Source: Wolbachia endosymbiont (group A) of Anomoia purmunda
GTDB taxonomy: Bacteria > Pseudomonadota > Alphaproteobacteria > Rickettsiales > Anaplasmataceae
DNA: 64,000 bases
NCBI RefSeq assembly: GCF_947251545.1
Contig: NZ_OX366362.1
Span: 558,001-622,000 of the forward strand
Reading direction: 5' to 3'
Shown: positions 1 through 7,806 of the stretch, in pieces
How the letters are laid out: the number at the start of each line of letters is the position of its first letter
How positions within the stretch are numbered: position 1 is the first letter of the stretch
The notes under the pieces: model-generated
Seen by the model: the letters and a program-made list of their open reading frames with translations, nothing else
Told to the model about the DNA's origin: nothing
Database searches by the model: none
Made by a program: the position numbers and the translations under genes

Positions 1-18
1 AACACCCCTATAAAATAA

Positions 19-474
19 CTATCTCTTAGAAAATTGACACTTTTTTCGAGCTTTATGTTGACCATATTTCTTACGTTCAACAACACGTGAATCTCTAGTT
101 AAGAACTCACCATTACGTAATATAGAATGCAAATCTTGGCTTATGCTACTTAAAGCTCTGCTTATTCCATGAGCTAGAGCACCTGCTTGACCAGATAGCC
201 CTCCACCTTTTACAGTTGCAAATACATCGTATTTATCCAATGTGGAAGTTGCAACAAATGGCATTTTTACTATTTGGCATACTGACTCTCTTTTAAAATA
301 AGAAATTAGATCGCCTTTTTTGTTAACACTAAATTTTCCACTCCCCGGCTTTATCCATACTCTTGCTACAGATTCTTTTCTTCGGCCTGTAGCATATAAA
401 CGACCAAGCGAATCAACTGCTGATTTAATTGTCTTTTCTGACCAATCATTGTTATTTATTGTAGAACTCTTCAT
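19..474 (-). CDS. rpsI: 30S ribosomal protein S9
   Basis: Small-subunit protein S9, 151 residues, whose C-terminal tail reaches the P-site tRNA. The sequence shows the S9 core [19 protein letters not shown] at about residues 30-48, the [10 protein letters not shown] segment near residue 90, and the basic C-terminus ending in SKR that is invariant in the family. About 25 residues precede the core, a modest N-terminal extension. It lies 10 bp downstream of rplM on the minus strand, the usual L13-S9 pair, so the two are probably co-transcribed. Confidence 0.97.
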   Translation of the reverse strand: MKSSTINNNDWSEKTIKSAVDSLGRLYATGRRKESVARVWIKPGSGKFSVNKKGDLISYFKRESVCQIVKMPFVATSTLDKYDVFATVKGGGLSGQAGALAHGISRALSSISQDLHSILRNGEFLTRDSRVVERKKYGQHKARKKCQFSKR

Positions 475-484
475 TTTTACTCCA

Positions 485-943
485 TTACTTTTTATTTTTA
501 CGATTCAAAGAGGCAAAATCTATCTTTTCAGGTTGCTGTCCTTGATGCTTATGCTCTGAACCAGAATAAACATACAAATTTTCAAAGCGTCTACGTGCCA
601 TAGGCCCATCATCAAGCATCCTTTTCACTGCCATTTCTATTACACGCTCAGGAAATTTGCCATTTAAGATATTATCTGGAGTATTTTTCTTCAAACCACC
701 AGAATAACCTGTATGCTTATAGTAAATTTTATCTTTAAGCTTCTTCCCGGTAAAATGCACCTTTTCTGCGTTGATAATAATTACATTATCGCCACAATCC
801 ATATGAGGTGTATACTCAGGTTTATGCTTTCCACGTAATAGTGTCGCTACAAATGCTGCAAGCCTCCCTACCACTAATCCTTCTGCATCTATGACAAACC
901 ACTTTTTATTGATTTGTTTCTCTTTTAAGAAAAAAGTCTTCAT
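485..943 (-). CDS. rplM: 50S ribosomal protein L13
   Basis: Large-subunit assembly protein L13, 152 residues, close to the usual 142-150. Recognisable motifs are [20 protein letters not shown] near residues 14-33, [34 protein letters not shown], and the [11 protein letters not shown] block. It is the first gene of the rplM-rpsI pair. The 129 bp between it and the divergent tolC must hold promoters for both directions; I see no unambiguous -35/-10 pair there. Confidence 0.97.
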   Translation of the reverse strand: MKTFFLKEKQINKKWFVIDAEGLVVGRLAAFVATLLRGKHKPEYTPHMDCGDNVIIINAEKVHFTGKKLKDKIYYKHTGYSGGLKKNTPDNILNGKFPERVIEMAVKRMLDDGPMARRRFENLYVYSGSEHKHQGQQPEKIDFASLNRKNKK

Positions 944-1072
944 TATTTAATCCAACAATAGTAAGCTATGATATACTTAATTTCTCAATAGTGTCAACAA
1001 TATTAGTTATTGATTATTAAAGTAATTTATGTTAGTAATTGAGCTGCGCAACCAATATGCATAGGAATTAGA

Positions 1073-2314
1073 ATGTTTCGATTGATTATCACACTTGCGA
1101 TCATTTTTAGTACTATAAGTTGCTATGCAAGCGATGTGGGAGAAGTGATAAACAAAGCCATCAAAAATAGCTCAAAAATAAAGTCTCAATTTTACCAATA
1201 TAAAAGCGCAGAAAAACACTATAAATCCTCTGGGTTAGCTGGATTTTTACCTGACATTAGTTTGCAGTACAACTTCGATAGCAGTTTTAATCTTTATCCT
1301 TATAGTCCATCTAATTTATCTGGAAAACGCCTGATATTAAGCCAAAGGATAATAGATGGCGGTGGCACCTTTGCCACATTCAGTCGATCAAGCCATCTTC
1401 TCAAAGCAGAAAAAATGCGATTTCAGCAGTTAAAACAAGAGCTTGCACTTAATGCTGTGAAAGCATATGTTAATGTTTTACAAAAGACAGAAATATTAAA
1501 GCTCAGAGAACATAAAGAACGCGTTTCTTTGGAACATTTGTCAGCTATGAAAAAACGCTTTTCCCTTGGAGAGGTAACCAATGCTGAAGTTTTGTTAGCA
1601 AAAGCAAAATTTTCGTCTTCTATATCCGAAAGAGTTGATGCTGAAGGTAAATTAAAGTTGGTAAATATTGCTTATTACCATTTAATTGGCGAAGATGCTG
1701 ATGACCTTTCTGAAGCTAATGATAAACTACCTTCTGTTCCAGAGCTAAATGAATGTTTACAGTTAGCAAAAACCAATAATTTATCTTTAAAAGCAGCAGT
1801 TTATCAAAAAAGAGCAGCCGGAATGGAAGTGATTGCTGAAAGCTCCAAGTGGCTTCCTTCTTTAAATCTAAGCGCAAGTAAAAATTTTGGGAAGGATGGT
1901 ATAAAGTTAGACAACCTATTAGAAAATGTTCATGTAGTTTTTACTCTTGATGTTCCAATCTTTAAAAGGGGAATTAATGCTTTTGGTGTCAGTAAAGCTA
2001 AAATGGATGCAAAAAAATCTACCTACGATTATTATGAAACGGTAAAAAATATAGAACAAGCAGTTGTAAATGCTTGGAATAATGTGCTGACAGCAAAGGC
2101 CATTATCAAAGCAAGTCAAGAAGCGGAAAAAGCAGCAGCTTTAGCATTGGAAGGAGTTGAGCAAGAAGTAAACTTAAATTTAAAGAGTACATCTGACCTT
2201 TTGGACACTGAAGATGCATTATTTAAAGCACGTTCAGACTTAGTTGAAGCAAAAAGCAATTATGTGATTAGTGTTTACAACTTGCTTTTTATAATAAATA
2301 GTATAAACCTCTAA
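1073..2314 (+). CDS. tolC: TolC-family outer membrane efflux protein
   Basis: Outer membrane channel of the TolC family (413 residues), the exit duct of type I secretion systems and efflux pumps. A signal peptide is visible at residues 1-19, a hydrophobic stretch ending SCYA. Two long alpha-helical OEP repeats follow, each with heptad-like patterns and the typical LALNAVKAYVNVLQKTE and NAWNNVLTAKAI helices. An AGGA sequence lies about 8 nt before the ATG. An HlyD-type adaptor gene lies at 59.9-61.4 kb, but no ABC transporter gene is in the window. The assignment to the family is firm; the substrate is unknown. Confidence 0.9.
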   Translation: MFRLIITLAIIFSTISCYASDVGEVINKAIKNSSKIKSQFYQYKSAEKHYKSSGLAGFLPDISLQYNFDSSFNLYPYSPSNLSGKRLILSQRIIDGGGTFATFSRSSHLLKAEKMRFQQLKQELALNAVKAYVNVLQKTEILKLREHKERVSLEHLSAMKKRFSLGEVTNAEVLLAKAKFSSSISERVDAEGKLKLVNIAYYHLIGEDADDLSEANDKLPSVPELNECLQLAKTNNLSLKAAVYQKRAAGMEVIAESSKWLPSLNLSASKNFGKDGIKLDNLLENVHVVFTLDVPIFKRGINAFGVSKAKMDAKKSTYDYYETVKNIEQAVVNAWNNVLTAKAIIKASQEAEKAAALALEGVEQEVNLNLKSTSDLLDTEDALFKARSDLVEAKSNYVISVYNLLFIINSINL

Positions 2315-2333
2315 ATTTAATGGTATTAGCACT

Positions 2334-2909
2334 ATGCATGATGAACAAGGCAATCAATCTGTAAAAGATATCCTAGAAGATATAAAAAAAGCTATATCGG
2401 GTAAAAACGCGAGTAACGATAAAGCAGAAATAAAGGATGAAAATGATAATGTGCTATACCTTGAGGAAGAGTACCCAGAAGACATAGAAGAAGATGGCAA
2501 AAAAGAAAATAGCGAAAAAGAGGACATTGATAATGATGACCAAAGTGAGGAAATGGCTTGCAACAATAACCAATTTAATGGCCATAGCTACAATTCAGAA
2601 GAAAAAAAAGATATTTATTTGTACGATAATATCCAAATGAGTAATAACAAAGCGAGTAATAGCGGCTTACAAGCGCAAAATAACGATCATCTAATTTTAA
2701 AAGAGAATATGGAAGAGATCAAAGCGTTGCTTGGAAAAATGCAAAACGAATTGCAGCATAAACAACAAAAAAAAGCGAACCTTACTGTTGAAGAATTAGT
2801 TACATCTCTTTTAAAACCTCAGCTCTCAGAATGGCTGAATAAATATCTACATGCACTGGTAAAAGAAGTAGTTGAAAAAGAGCTTAAAGATATAATCAAT
2901 AATAAGTAG
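2334..2909 (+). CDS. PopZ-like DUF2497 protein
   Basis: A 191-residue acidic, low-complexity protein with short conserved ends. The N-terminus (VKDILEDIKKAISGKN, residues 10-25) resembles the DUF2497 helix (SMEDILxSIRxII), and the C-terminus (TVEELVTSLLKPQLSEWLNK then VEKELKDI) matches the family's C-terminal oligomerisation helices. The middle 100 residues are rich in Asp, Glu and Asn. This is the layout of the alphaproteobacterial pole-organising protein PopZ, so a polar scaffold role is inferred, not shown. It starts 19 bp after tolC, and rlmE follows almost directly, so the three may be co-transcribed. Confidence 0.75.
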   Translation: MHDEQGNQSVKDILEDIKKAISGKNASNDKAEIKDENDNVLYLEEEYPEDIEEDGKKENSEKEDIDNDDQSEEMACNNNQFNGHSYNSEEKKDIYLYDNIQMSNNKASNSGLQAQNNDHLILKENMEEIKALLGKMQNELQHKQQKKANLTVEELVTSLLKPQLSEWLNKYLHALVKEVVEKELKDIINNK

Positions 2910-2985
2910 GGTATTAGCAATAAAAACTAGAGTAAAGACGGCTAGAGGCAGAAAACTATCTTCAACAAGGTGGCTACATCGTCAT

Positions 2986-3564
2986 TTGAATGATCAGTAT
3001 GTGCAAAAAACTAGCAAGGATGGTTATAGGTCACGCTCAGCATATAAGCTGGTAGAAATAGATAACAAATTTAAATTATTCCAAGAAGGGCAAAAAATTA
3101 TTGATCTTGGTGCTTCTCCTGGTGGATGGTCACAAGTTGCATCTCAGAAAGGTGCAAATGTGGTTGCTCTTGACATAAAACCAATGAACGCAATTGATGG
3201 AGTAGAGTTTATACAATGCGATATTATCAATGGGCTTGAAATTTTAAGAGAAAAATTCAAGGATCAAAAATTTGATGTAATTTTATCTGACATGGCCCCC
3301 GAATCTTGTGGTTTAAAATCGTTGGATCATATCAGAATTATGCTTTTATGTGAGGCAGCGCTCAATTTTGCAAAGCATTTCTTGAGTCATGGTGGCACGT
3401 TTGTAGTAAAAATTTTCCAAGGAGAATCTGATAAAGATTTTTGTAACGAGCTAAAAAAAATGTTTAAAACAGTAAAATACTTTAAACCAAAGTCAAGTAG
3501 ATCTGAATCTACAGAAATGTATTTGGTAAGTTTAGGCTTTATTGGCAGCAGACCTCCTATATAA
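2986..3564 (+). CDS. rlmE: 23S rRNA (uridine-2'-O)-methyltransferase RlmE (FtsJ/RrmJ)
   Basis: SAM-dependent methyltransferase that modifies U2552 of 23S rRNA. The SAM motif LGASPGGWSQVA is present, and the catalytic K-D-K-E set can be read as AYKL (K), SDMAPE (D), VVKIFQGE (K) and STEMYLV (E). The coordinates begin at a TTG codon. The same frame remains open upstream to 2896 and encodes the conserved basic arm (VKTARGRK, SSTRWLHRHL), so the true start is probably further upstream although no ATG, GTG or TTG is available there. An ATA at 2920 sits 8 nt after AGGG and is the best alternative. A palindrome-free 3' flank leads into the long repeat. Confidence 0.93.
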   Translation: MNDQYVQKTSKDGYRSRSAYKLVEIDNKFKLFQEGQKIIDLGASPGGWSQVASQKGANVVALDIKPMNAIDGVEFIQCDIINGLEILREKFKDQKFDVILSDMAPESCGLKSLDHIRIMLLCEAALNFAKHFLSHGGTFVVKIFQGESDKDFCNELKKMFKTVKYFKPKSSRSESTEMYLVSLGFIGSRPPI

Positions 3565-3570
3565 TATTAA

Positions 3571-4051
3571 TCCAAGTAGCTCACAGAAGTGAAAAACTTC
3601 CTTGACAAGCCTCGCCAGCCCCCTTATCATGAAACTGAAGCTATTTATTTATCTTCGCAATCTCTGCAGTGGATTAATGACAAAAAACTTAATGTATTTG
3701 GCGTAAATCATGCTTAATTTTTTGCACTATGTGCACCTCATGTCTTTATAAAACTTTTAGGTTTCTACCTATACAAGCCGAAACGCGCTTATAAAGCGTT
3801 TAAGACAGTAAAAGACGTCAAATAGACAAGGGAGAATTTGAATACTAGCTACCCTAGGGTTTCTTTGCCTTTTTTTCCGTTCAGTAAATTTCTTAACGTT
3901 TGTAATTTAGGTTAGTTGCATTTAAAAGCAGCTAAATTGCAGCGTTTAGAATAAAAAACGCCAATATTTTGAAGTACATATAAATAACTAGTTAACCATG
4001 GGGTTTCTTTTGCCTTTTTTTTCATTTGGTAAATTTTTTAATGTTTATAGC
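3571..4051 (+). repeat. Long dispersed element, copy 1 (candidate non-coding RNA unit)
   Basis: About 480 bp closely similar to 15798-16262 and 61481-61935, all in plus orientation. The conserved order is a TTGACA-17-TATCAT promoter-like pair, a 24-codon mini-ORF, a TGCAC-TAT-GTGCA hairpin, an AAACGC...GCGTTT hairpin, a block with CCCTAGGG followed by a pyrimidine/T tract, a GCGTTT...AAACGC hairpin, and a second diverged copy of the T-tract block. All reading frames are closed by stop codons, the main ones shared by all copies, so it is not a protein gene now. A palindromic repeat cluster follows directly, as in the other copies. It fills the gap between rlmE and pgk. Confidence 0.85.
3602..3630 (+). 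promoter_or_regulatory. Sigma70-type promoter of long element, copy 1
   Basis: TTGACA at 3602-3607 and TATCAT at 3625-3630 with a 17 bp spacer. The -35 is a perfect consensus match and the -10 matches five of six. The two hexamers and the spacing are the same in the other two copies although the spacers differ, which argues that the pair is maintained or was amplified intact. Confidence 0.65.
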
Positions 4052-4086
4052 TAACATGAACAAACATTTGAGAGTAACTTCCGCTA

Positions 4087-4400
4087 GTAGGGTGTCATCC
4101 CAGTGCCCAGACACTGGGATCCAGGAATTTTATTAAGTTGGTGAGCATAAAAATAGATGTTTTACGTTAAAATACAATGTTTTGATGATTATGGAAAGGC
4201 TGGATTCCAGTGTCAAGCACTGGAATGACACCATAGGGGCACTGCCATCATAAAGGAACCAGTGTCAGCTACTTGAATGACATCATAGGGGCGCTGGGAT
4301 GACACCCTGACAATCGTCATCCCGCTACGTGTTAGCGGCTAAGAGATACCCGGCGGTATGAAGGTTCGTGGTGGCATGACGATAAGGTTCCAGTGTCAAG
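4087..4400. repeat. Palindromic repeat cluster with composite unit
   Basis: Palindromes of the CATCCCAGTG/CACTGGGAT class at about 4091-4126 and 4200-4232 enclose a ~73 bp spacer. The whole unit occurs in inverted orientation at 30835-30973. Further degenerate palindromes (AGTGTCAGCTACTTG, CGTCATCCCGCTACG/TTAGCGG) run to about 4400. No open frame or gene is seen between rlmE and pgk. Confidence 0.85.
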
Positions 4401-4443
4401 CGTTTGGCATGCAAATTTCCTTAAACGTTCGTAAGCTTAAAAC

Positions 4444-4471
4444 TTTACTTTAGATCAAACTGCTGTATAGT
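4444..4471 (+). promoter_or_regulatory. Possible promoter of pgk
   Basis: TTTACT at 4444-4449 and TATAGT at 4466-4471, spacer 16 bp, 23 bp before the pgk ATG. Four of six and five of six consensus bases match. This is prediction by eye only. Confidence 0.4.
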
Positions 4472-4494
4472 GACTTTATAGCTTCAATTTTGTA

Positions 4495-5682
4495 ATGAAT
4501 ATACCTAGTATAGAAAATTGTGATCTTCACAATAAAACCGTCTTACTCAGAGTTGACTTCAATGTTCCTATAAAAGATGGAGAAATTCGTGATGTCACTC
4601 GTATTTTGAGAGCATTGCCTACTGTTCAGTATTTAGTGAATGCGAGTGCAAAGATTATTATTATATCGCATTTCGGACGCCCAAAGGCCAGAGACAATAA
4701 TCTGTCGCTAAAAAATGTAATTGACACTTTATCGCAGTTACTAAATAAAAAAGTGAAATTCATTGATGATTGCGTTGGTGAAAAAGTGCAAAAAGCAGTG
4801 AGTGCTATGGATGCAAGAGATATAATATTACTAGAGAATCTAAGATTTTATAAAGAGGAAGAGCAAAGTGACTTAAATTTTGCCAAACAACTGGCATCTC
4901 TAGCGGATATATATGTAAATGATGCATTTTCTTGCTCTCACAGAGCTCACGCTTCTATTTCACGCATTACAGAATTTTTACCCTCCTATGCAGGATTTTG
5001 CTTGCAAGATGAGCTAAAGTATCTTGAAAAAGCTGTATCGTTTAAAGCTAAACCTATTACTGCGATAGTTGGGGGAGCTAAAATATCAACTAAAATAAAA
5101 GTGCTTATGAAGCTAACAGAAAAGGTTGATTACCTGGTTCTAGGTGGTGCAATAGCCAATAATTTTTTGTCATTTAGCAAAGTAAATATAGGGAAATCTT
5201 TCTTTCAAAATGGTGTTGACGACCTTCTACATAATATTGTTGAAACAGCAAATAAAAACAATTGCAAAATAGTTGTACCAGAAGACGTTTTGGTTGCAAT
5301 AAACTCTGATTACAGCACTAGTATTTCAAGAAAAACTGAGTCCATTTTGGACGGTGATATAATTTTGGATATCGGACCACAAACTTTGAGTACAATAAGC
5401 AGTATAATAGCAAGCAGTAAGACTCTGCTGTGGAATGGACCTATTGGTGTTTTTGAACATTCAGCTTTTGCAAGTGGTACAATAGGGGTAATGAAAATCG
5501 TAAGTGACTTAATGCACAAAGGAAAGTTAACCAGCATAATAGGGGGAGGTGATAGTCTATCTGCAATAAGCGCTGCAGGCCTTACCGATAAGGACTTTAC
5601 ATATGTTTCCACTGGTGGAGGAGCATTTTTAGATTGGTTAAGTGGTGATGAAATGTCGGGAGTCGCTGCTCTGCAAAAATGA
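4495..5682 (+). CDS. pgk: Phosphoglycerate kinase
   Basis: Converts 1,3-bisphosphoglycerate and ADP to 3-phosphoglycerate and ATP in glycolysis and gluconeogenesis. Full length at 395 residues. The N-domain signature LLRVDFNVPIKDGEI is at residues 16-30, HFGRPK is present, and the C-domain has VGGAKISTKI, the WNGPIGVFE motif and the GGGDSLSAI nucleotide loop followed by STGGGAFLDWL. The ATG at 4495 puts the conserved N-terminus at the usual distance. It stands alone between two repeat regions, with a candidate promoter directly upstream. In Wolbachia this enzyme is thought to work mostly in the gluconeogenic direction, consistent with glpX at 34.2 kb. Confidence 0.97.
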   Translation: MNIPSIENCDLHNKTVLLRVDFNVPIKDGEIRDVTRILRALPTVQYLVNASAKIIIISHFGRPKARDNNLSLKNVIDTLSQLLNKKVKFIDDCVGEKVQKAVSAMDARDIILLENLRFYKEEEQSDLNFAKQLASLADIYVNDAFSCSHRAHASISRITEFLPSYAGFCLQDELKYLEKAVSFKAKPITAIVGGAKISTKIKVLMKLTEKVDYLVLGGAIANNFLSFSKVNIGKSFFQNGVDDLLHNIVETANKNNCKIVVPEDVLVAINSDYSTSISRKTESILDGDIILDIGPQTLSTISSIIASSKTLLWNGPIGVFEHSAFASGTIGVMKIVSDLMHKGKLTSIIGGGDSLSAISAAGLTDKDFTYVSTGGGAFLDWLSGDEMSGVAALQK

Positions 5683-5805
5683 TTAGATTAAAACTTTTTT
5701 AAATTGTTTCTTGTAAGCTAGCTTTCATTAATTAACTTCCTGATAACATGGATGATAATATTGACAGGTTAATACGAATGTTATAGCTAAACTGACTTAA
5801 GTTTA

Positions 5806-5915
5806 CCGACAACCGTCATCCCGCTACTTGTTAGCGGGATCTAGAGATACCGTGGCGGCATGATGTAGGACTGCTGTGACACCATTATAGAATGAACCAG
5901 TGTCAGCTACTTGGA
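5806..5915. repeat. Degenerate palindromic repeats downstream of pgk
   Basis: The sequence CGTCATCCCGCTACTTGTTAGCGGGAT, a short palindrome, and a fragment AGTGTCAGCTACTTGGAT resemble units found throughout the window, for example at 63648-63700 and 16420-16440. From 5683 to 5805 I see nothing else; the IS5-family element begins a few bases after this block. Confidence 0.7.
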
Positions 5916-5921
5916 TAGAAA

Positions 5922-6804
5922 ATAGACTTCTTTCAAAATTCATGTAGGGAGCTCAAAATTGTGAATTGCAGCAATCAAATTAAACCTTAAACCAAAACGT
6001 TTTCGTCGGTTTCTATACCTGTCCGAGATGATTTTAAACCTTTTCAATTACGTTTTCAACAATTGCCCTTTGGCTCATAAGTGCCCTGTTCTCTTTTTTT
6101 TGTTCTTTGCTTAACGGATTCTTTTTCGTTTTCCTGTGCGGTAATACAACATTTTTGTGTATCTTCTGCATTCCCCTGTAGCCGGCATCAGCTAAGATTT
6201 TAGTTTGCGGCAATACTGCTACCTTTGATTCTCTAAACATCCGTGTTTTCTACCATTCGAGAAAGATGTGCATATGACTTTTCTACTCTTCTTCTCTGTT
6301 ACTATTTGTGTTTTTATAGTATGCCTTTTTTTCTTTCCAGAGTAGAAGGGCTTTTGCTTTTTTTTGGTCTCTCTACTGGCGTTTCAGTTCCGTCTATTAC
6401 TAAAACTTCATATTCTACATCACTCTTTAATAGCTCTTTTTTTCCTGGTAATGCAAAATCTGGATGTTTTATTAATATGTCTTCTACCCATCTTATTATT
6501 TTAAAACTGTTACTTTCACTCATGCCATAGCTTTGCCCAATATGAAAATATGTACGATATTCTCTTATATATTCCAGTGCCATAAGTAGCCTGTCTTCTA
6601 TGCAAAGTTTACTTTTTCTTCCACTTCTAGCTTTTTTTCTTTTATCCTCCACTTCTAGAATTTCTACCATTCGCTCAAATGTTGCTTTTTTTACCCCTGT
6701 TAAACGTCGAAACTTTTCTCCTTCTAACTTTTCTATTTCCTTATATTTCATGCTTTCAAATACTTCATCTTACACTCCCTCTAACAATTTTGAAAGAAGT
6801 CTAT
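5922..6804 (-). mobile_element. IS5-family insertion sequence
   Basis: About 880 bp bounded by a 19-bp perfect inverted repeat (5922-5940 ATAGACTTCTTTCAAAATT and its complement at 6786-6804). The outermost TA on each side is more likely the target duplication, giving termini GACTTC...GAAGTC. It contains a two-part transposase on the minus strand with decay mutations. The right end abuts an ankyrin fragment, so it inserted into or next to an ankyrin gene. ISWpi1-like elements of this family are common in Wolbachia; I have not verified the subtype. Confidence 0.85.
5940..6751 (-). pseudogene. IS5-family transposase, orfA/orfB with frameshifts
   Basis: The N-terminal part (6751 down to 6314, 145 residues) has a helix-turn-helix (IIRWVEDILIK region) and the first DDE block VLVIDGTETPVERPK. 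Its frame ends at an A7G run (near 6330), a typical slippery site where these elements shift frame to make the full transposase; the shifted frame continues RHTIKTQIV...KVICTSFSNGRKHG. A second shift near 6240, which looks like a true mutation, leads into ILADAGYRGMQKIHK (6240-6034). A third near 6045 is needed to read the conserved C-terminus RYRNRRKRFGLRFNLIAAIH, ending at 5940. Two of the three breaks are therefore probably inactivating. Confidence 0.85.
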
Positions 6805-7070
6805 TGAATAAAAAAGATCATGTGGAGCTTTTATTGCAAAATAGAGCAGATATTAACGCAATCGGAAGAGATAGTTGTACTCCTCTGCACCTTGCTGTTA
6901 TGAAAGGCAATAAAGAAATTGTCGAGTTATTATTAGATAGGAAGGCAAACGCTCATCTGAAATGTTTTTATAACTCTGAAGAAGGTTATACAGCACTGGA
7001 AAACGCTGTAGCAAATCGAAACAAAAAAATTGTAGCATTGTTTCTGCTTCATGGAATCATTTTAGAGTAG
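6804..7070 (+). pseudogene. Ankyrin-repeat protein, 5'-truncated by IS insertion
   Basis: About 88 codons with two recognisable ankyrin repeats: VELLLQNRADINAIGRDSCT / TPLHLAVMKGNKEIVELLLD and a second unit with GYTALENAVANRNKKIVALFLL. The open frame runs back into the IS5 inverted repeat, and no ankyrin sequence lies on the other side of the element, so the 5' part of the gene is missing here. A TTG at 6804 could allow a short product but I see no strong ribosome site. The following gene starts 5 bp after its stop. Confidence 0.8.
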
Positions 7071-7075
7071 AGAAG

Positions 7076-7426
7076 ATGTCCTACGAGCAAATCGTTATAT
7101 ACGGTATAATATTAATTATTGCTATTAAAATATTTCTCTTTTTCAGAAGAATATACAAAAATCTCGTCAGAAAGGCTCCATTGAGAGAGAGTGAAAAGAA
7201 AACAGAATATAACTTTGACGACATCCAGGTTTATAAAGAGAATCAGGAAATAGTTGCTATTGCAAAACCAGTGGGTAAATGGACAAAGATGGCTATACTC
7301 AATAATGAATTGATGCAGCGGTTAGCACAATTGATACAGGAAGAAGGCGATGAGAAGGGATATTGGGAGCTATTTGTGAAAGCTCAAGCTTCAACCCAGG
7401 GTAAGTATAAGGGAAGAGGGCGGTAG
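7076..7426 (+). CDS. Small membrane-anchored protein of unknown function
   Basis: A 116-residue protein I do not recognise as a named family. One hydrophobic segment lies at residues 7-24 (IVIYGIILIIAIKIFLFF), followed by a basic stretch (RRIYKNLVRK), which suggests a single N-terminal membrane anchor with the rest cytoplasmic. The remaining ~85 residues are hydrophilic and end in a basic tail. It starts 5 bp downstream of the ankyrin fragment, so the two were probably in one operon before the IS arrived. Confidence 0.6.
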   Translation: MSYEQIVIYGIILIIAIKIFLFFRRIYKNLVRKAPLRESEKKTEYNFDDIQVYKENQEIVAIAKPVGKWTKMAILNNELMQRLAQLIQEEGDEKGYWELFVKAQASTQGKYKGRGR

Positions 7427-7553
7427 CTCCGTTTGGTAGCAAATTCCTGAATTACATACGGGGAATCCATATCATCCCTGTGTAACCTCCCACTTCTCTT
7501 TCGCTGCTGAAGTTAGACAAATCGTATACCCTTTTTATTCTTTATAAACAGCT

Positions 7554-7754
7554 TTACAACAGTCCAACTTTGTGCAAAGGTGTTACTGCTGCATTCGTTA
7601 ACCACTTTCTATCAATGACTTTATTTTATCTAAATCACAGTCCTTGCTTGAAACTTCTTTGTATAACTGAGGTTCACAAAATTGGCTATAGATACACCTT
7701 TTATAGCTCTTATTATTTTCTGTAGTTTTTCCACTCTTAGCTCCTAAATATAAA
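7554..7754 (-). pseudogene. Decayed ankyrin-gene remnant
   Basis: On the minus strand an open stretch of about 50 codons without a good start reads ...CDLDKIKSLIESG and hits a stop at about 7606. A one-base change of frame then continues NAAVTPLHKVGLL to a stop at 7554. The combination LIESG...AAVTPLHKVG is the signature of a first ankyrin repeat. Nothing convincing continues beyond it, so this is the frameshifted 5' piece of another ankyrin gene. The rest of the 7427-7806 gap shows no gene. Confidence 0.6.
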
Positions 7755-7806
7755 AGCTATGCGTAAAAAAAATATTATATATAAATATCTATAAAGGTAT
7801 ATCTTT

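Noticed and set aside
3571..4400. CRISPR array in the rlmE-pgk gap
   Set aside because: Repeats are palindromes of unequal spacing with repeated, not unique, spacers; no cas genes are present. The same holds for the other clusters.
6243..6600. Plus-strand frames over the IS5 element
   Set aside because: They are antisense to the transposase; only the part after 6804 of the 6600-7070 frame is real (ankyrin).
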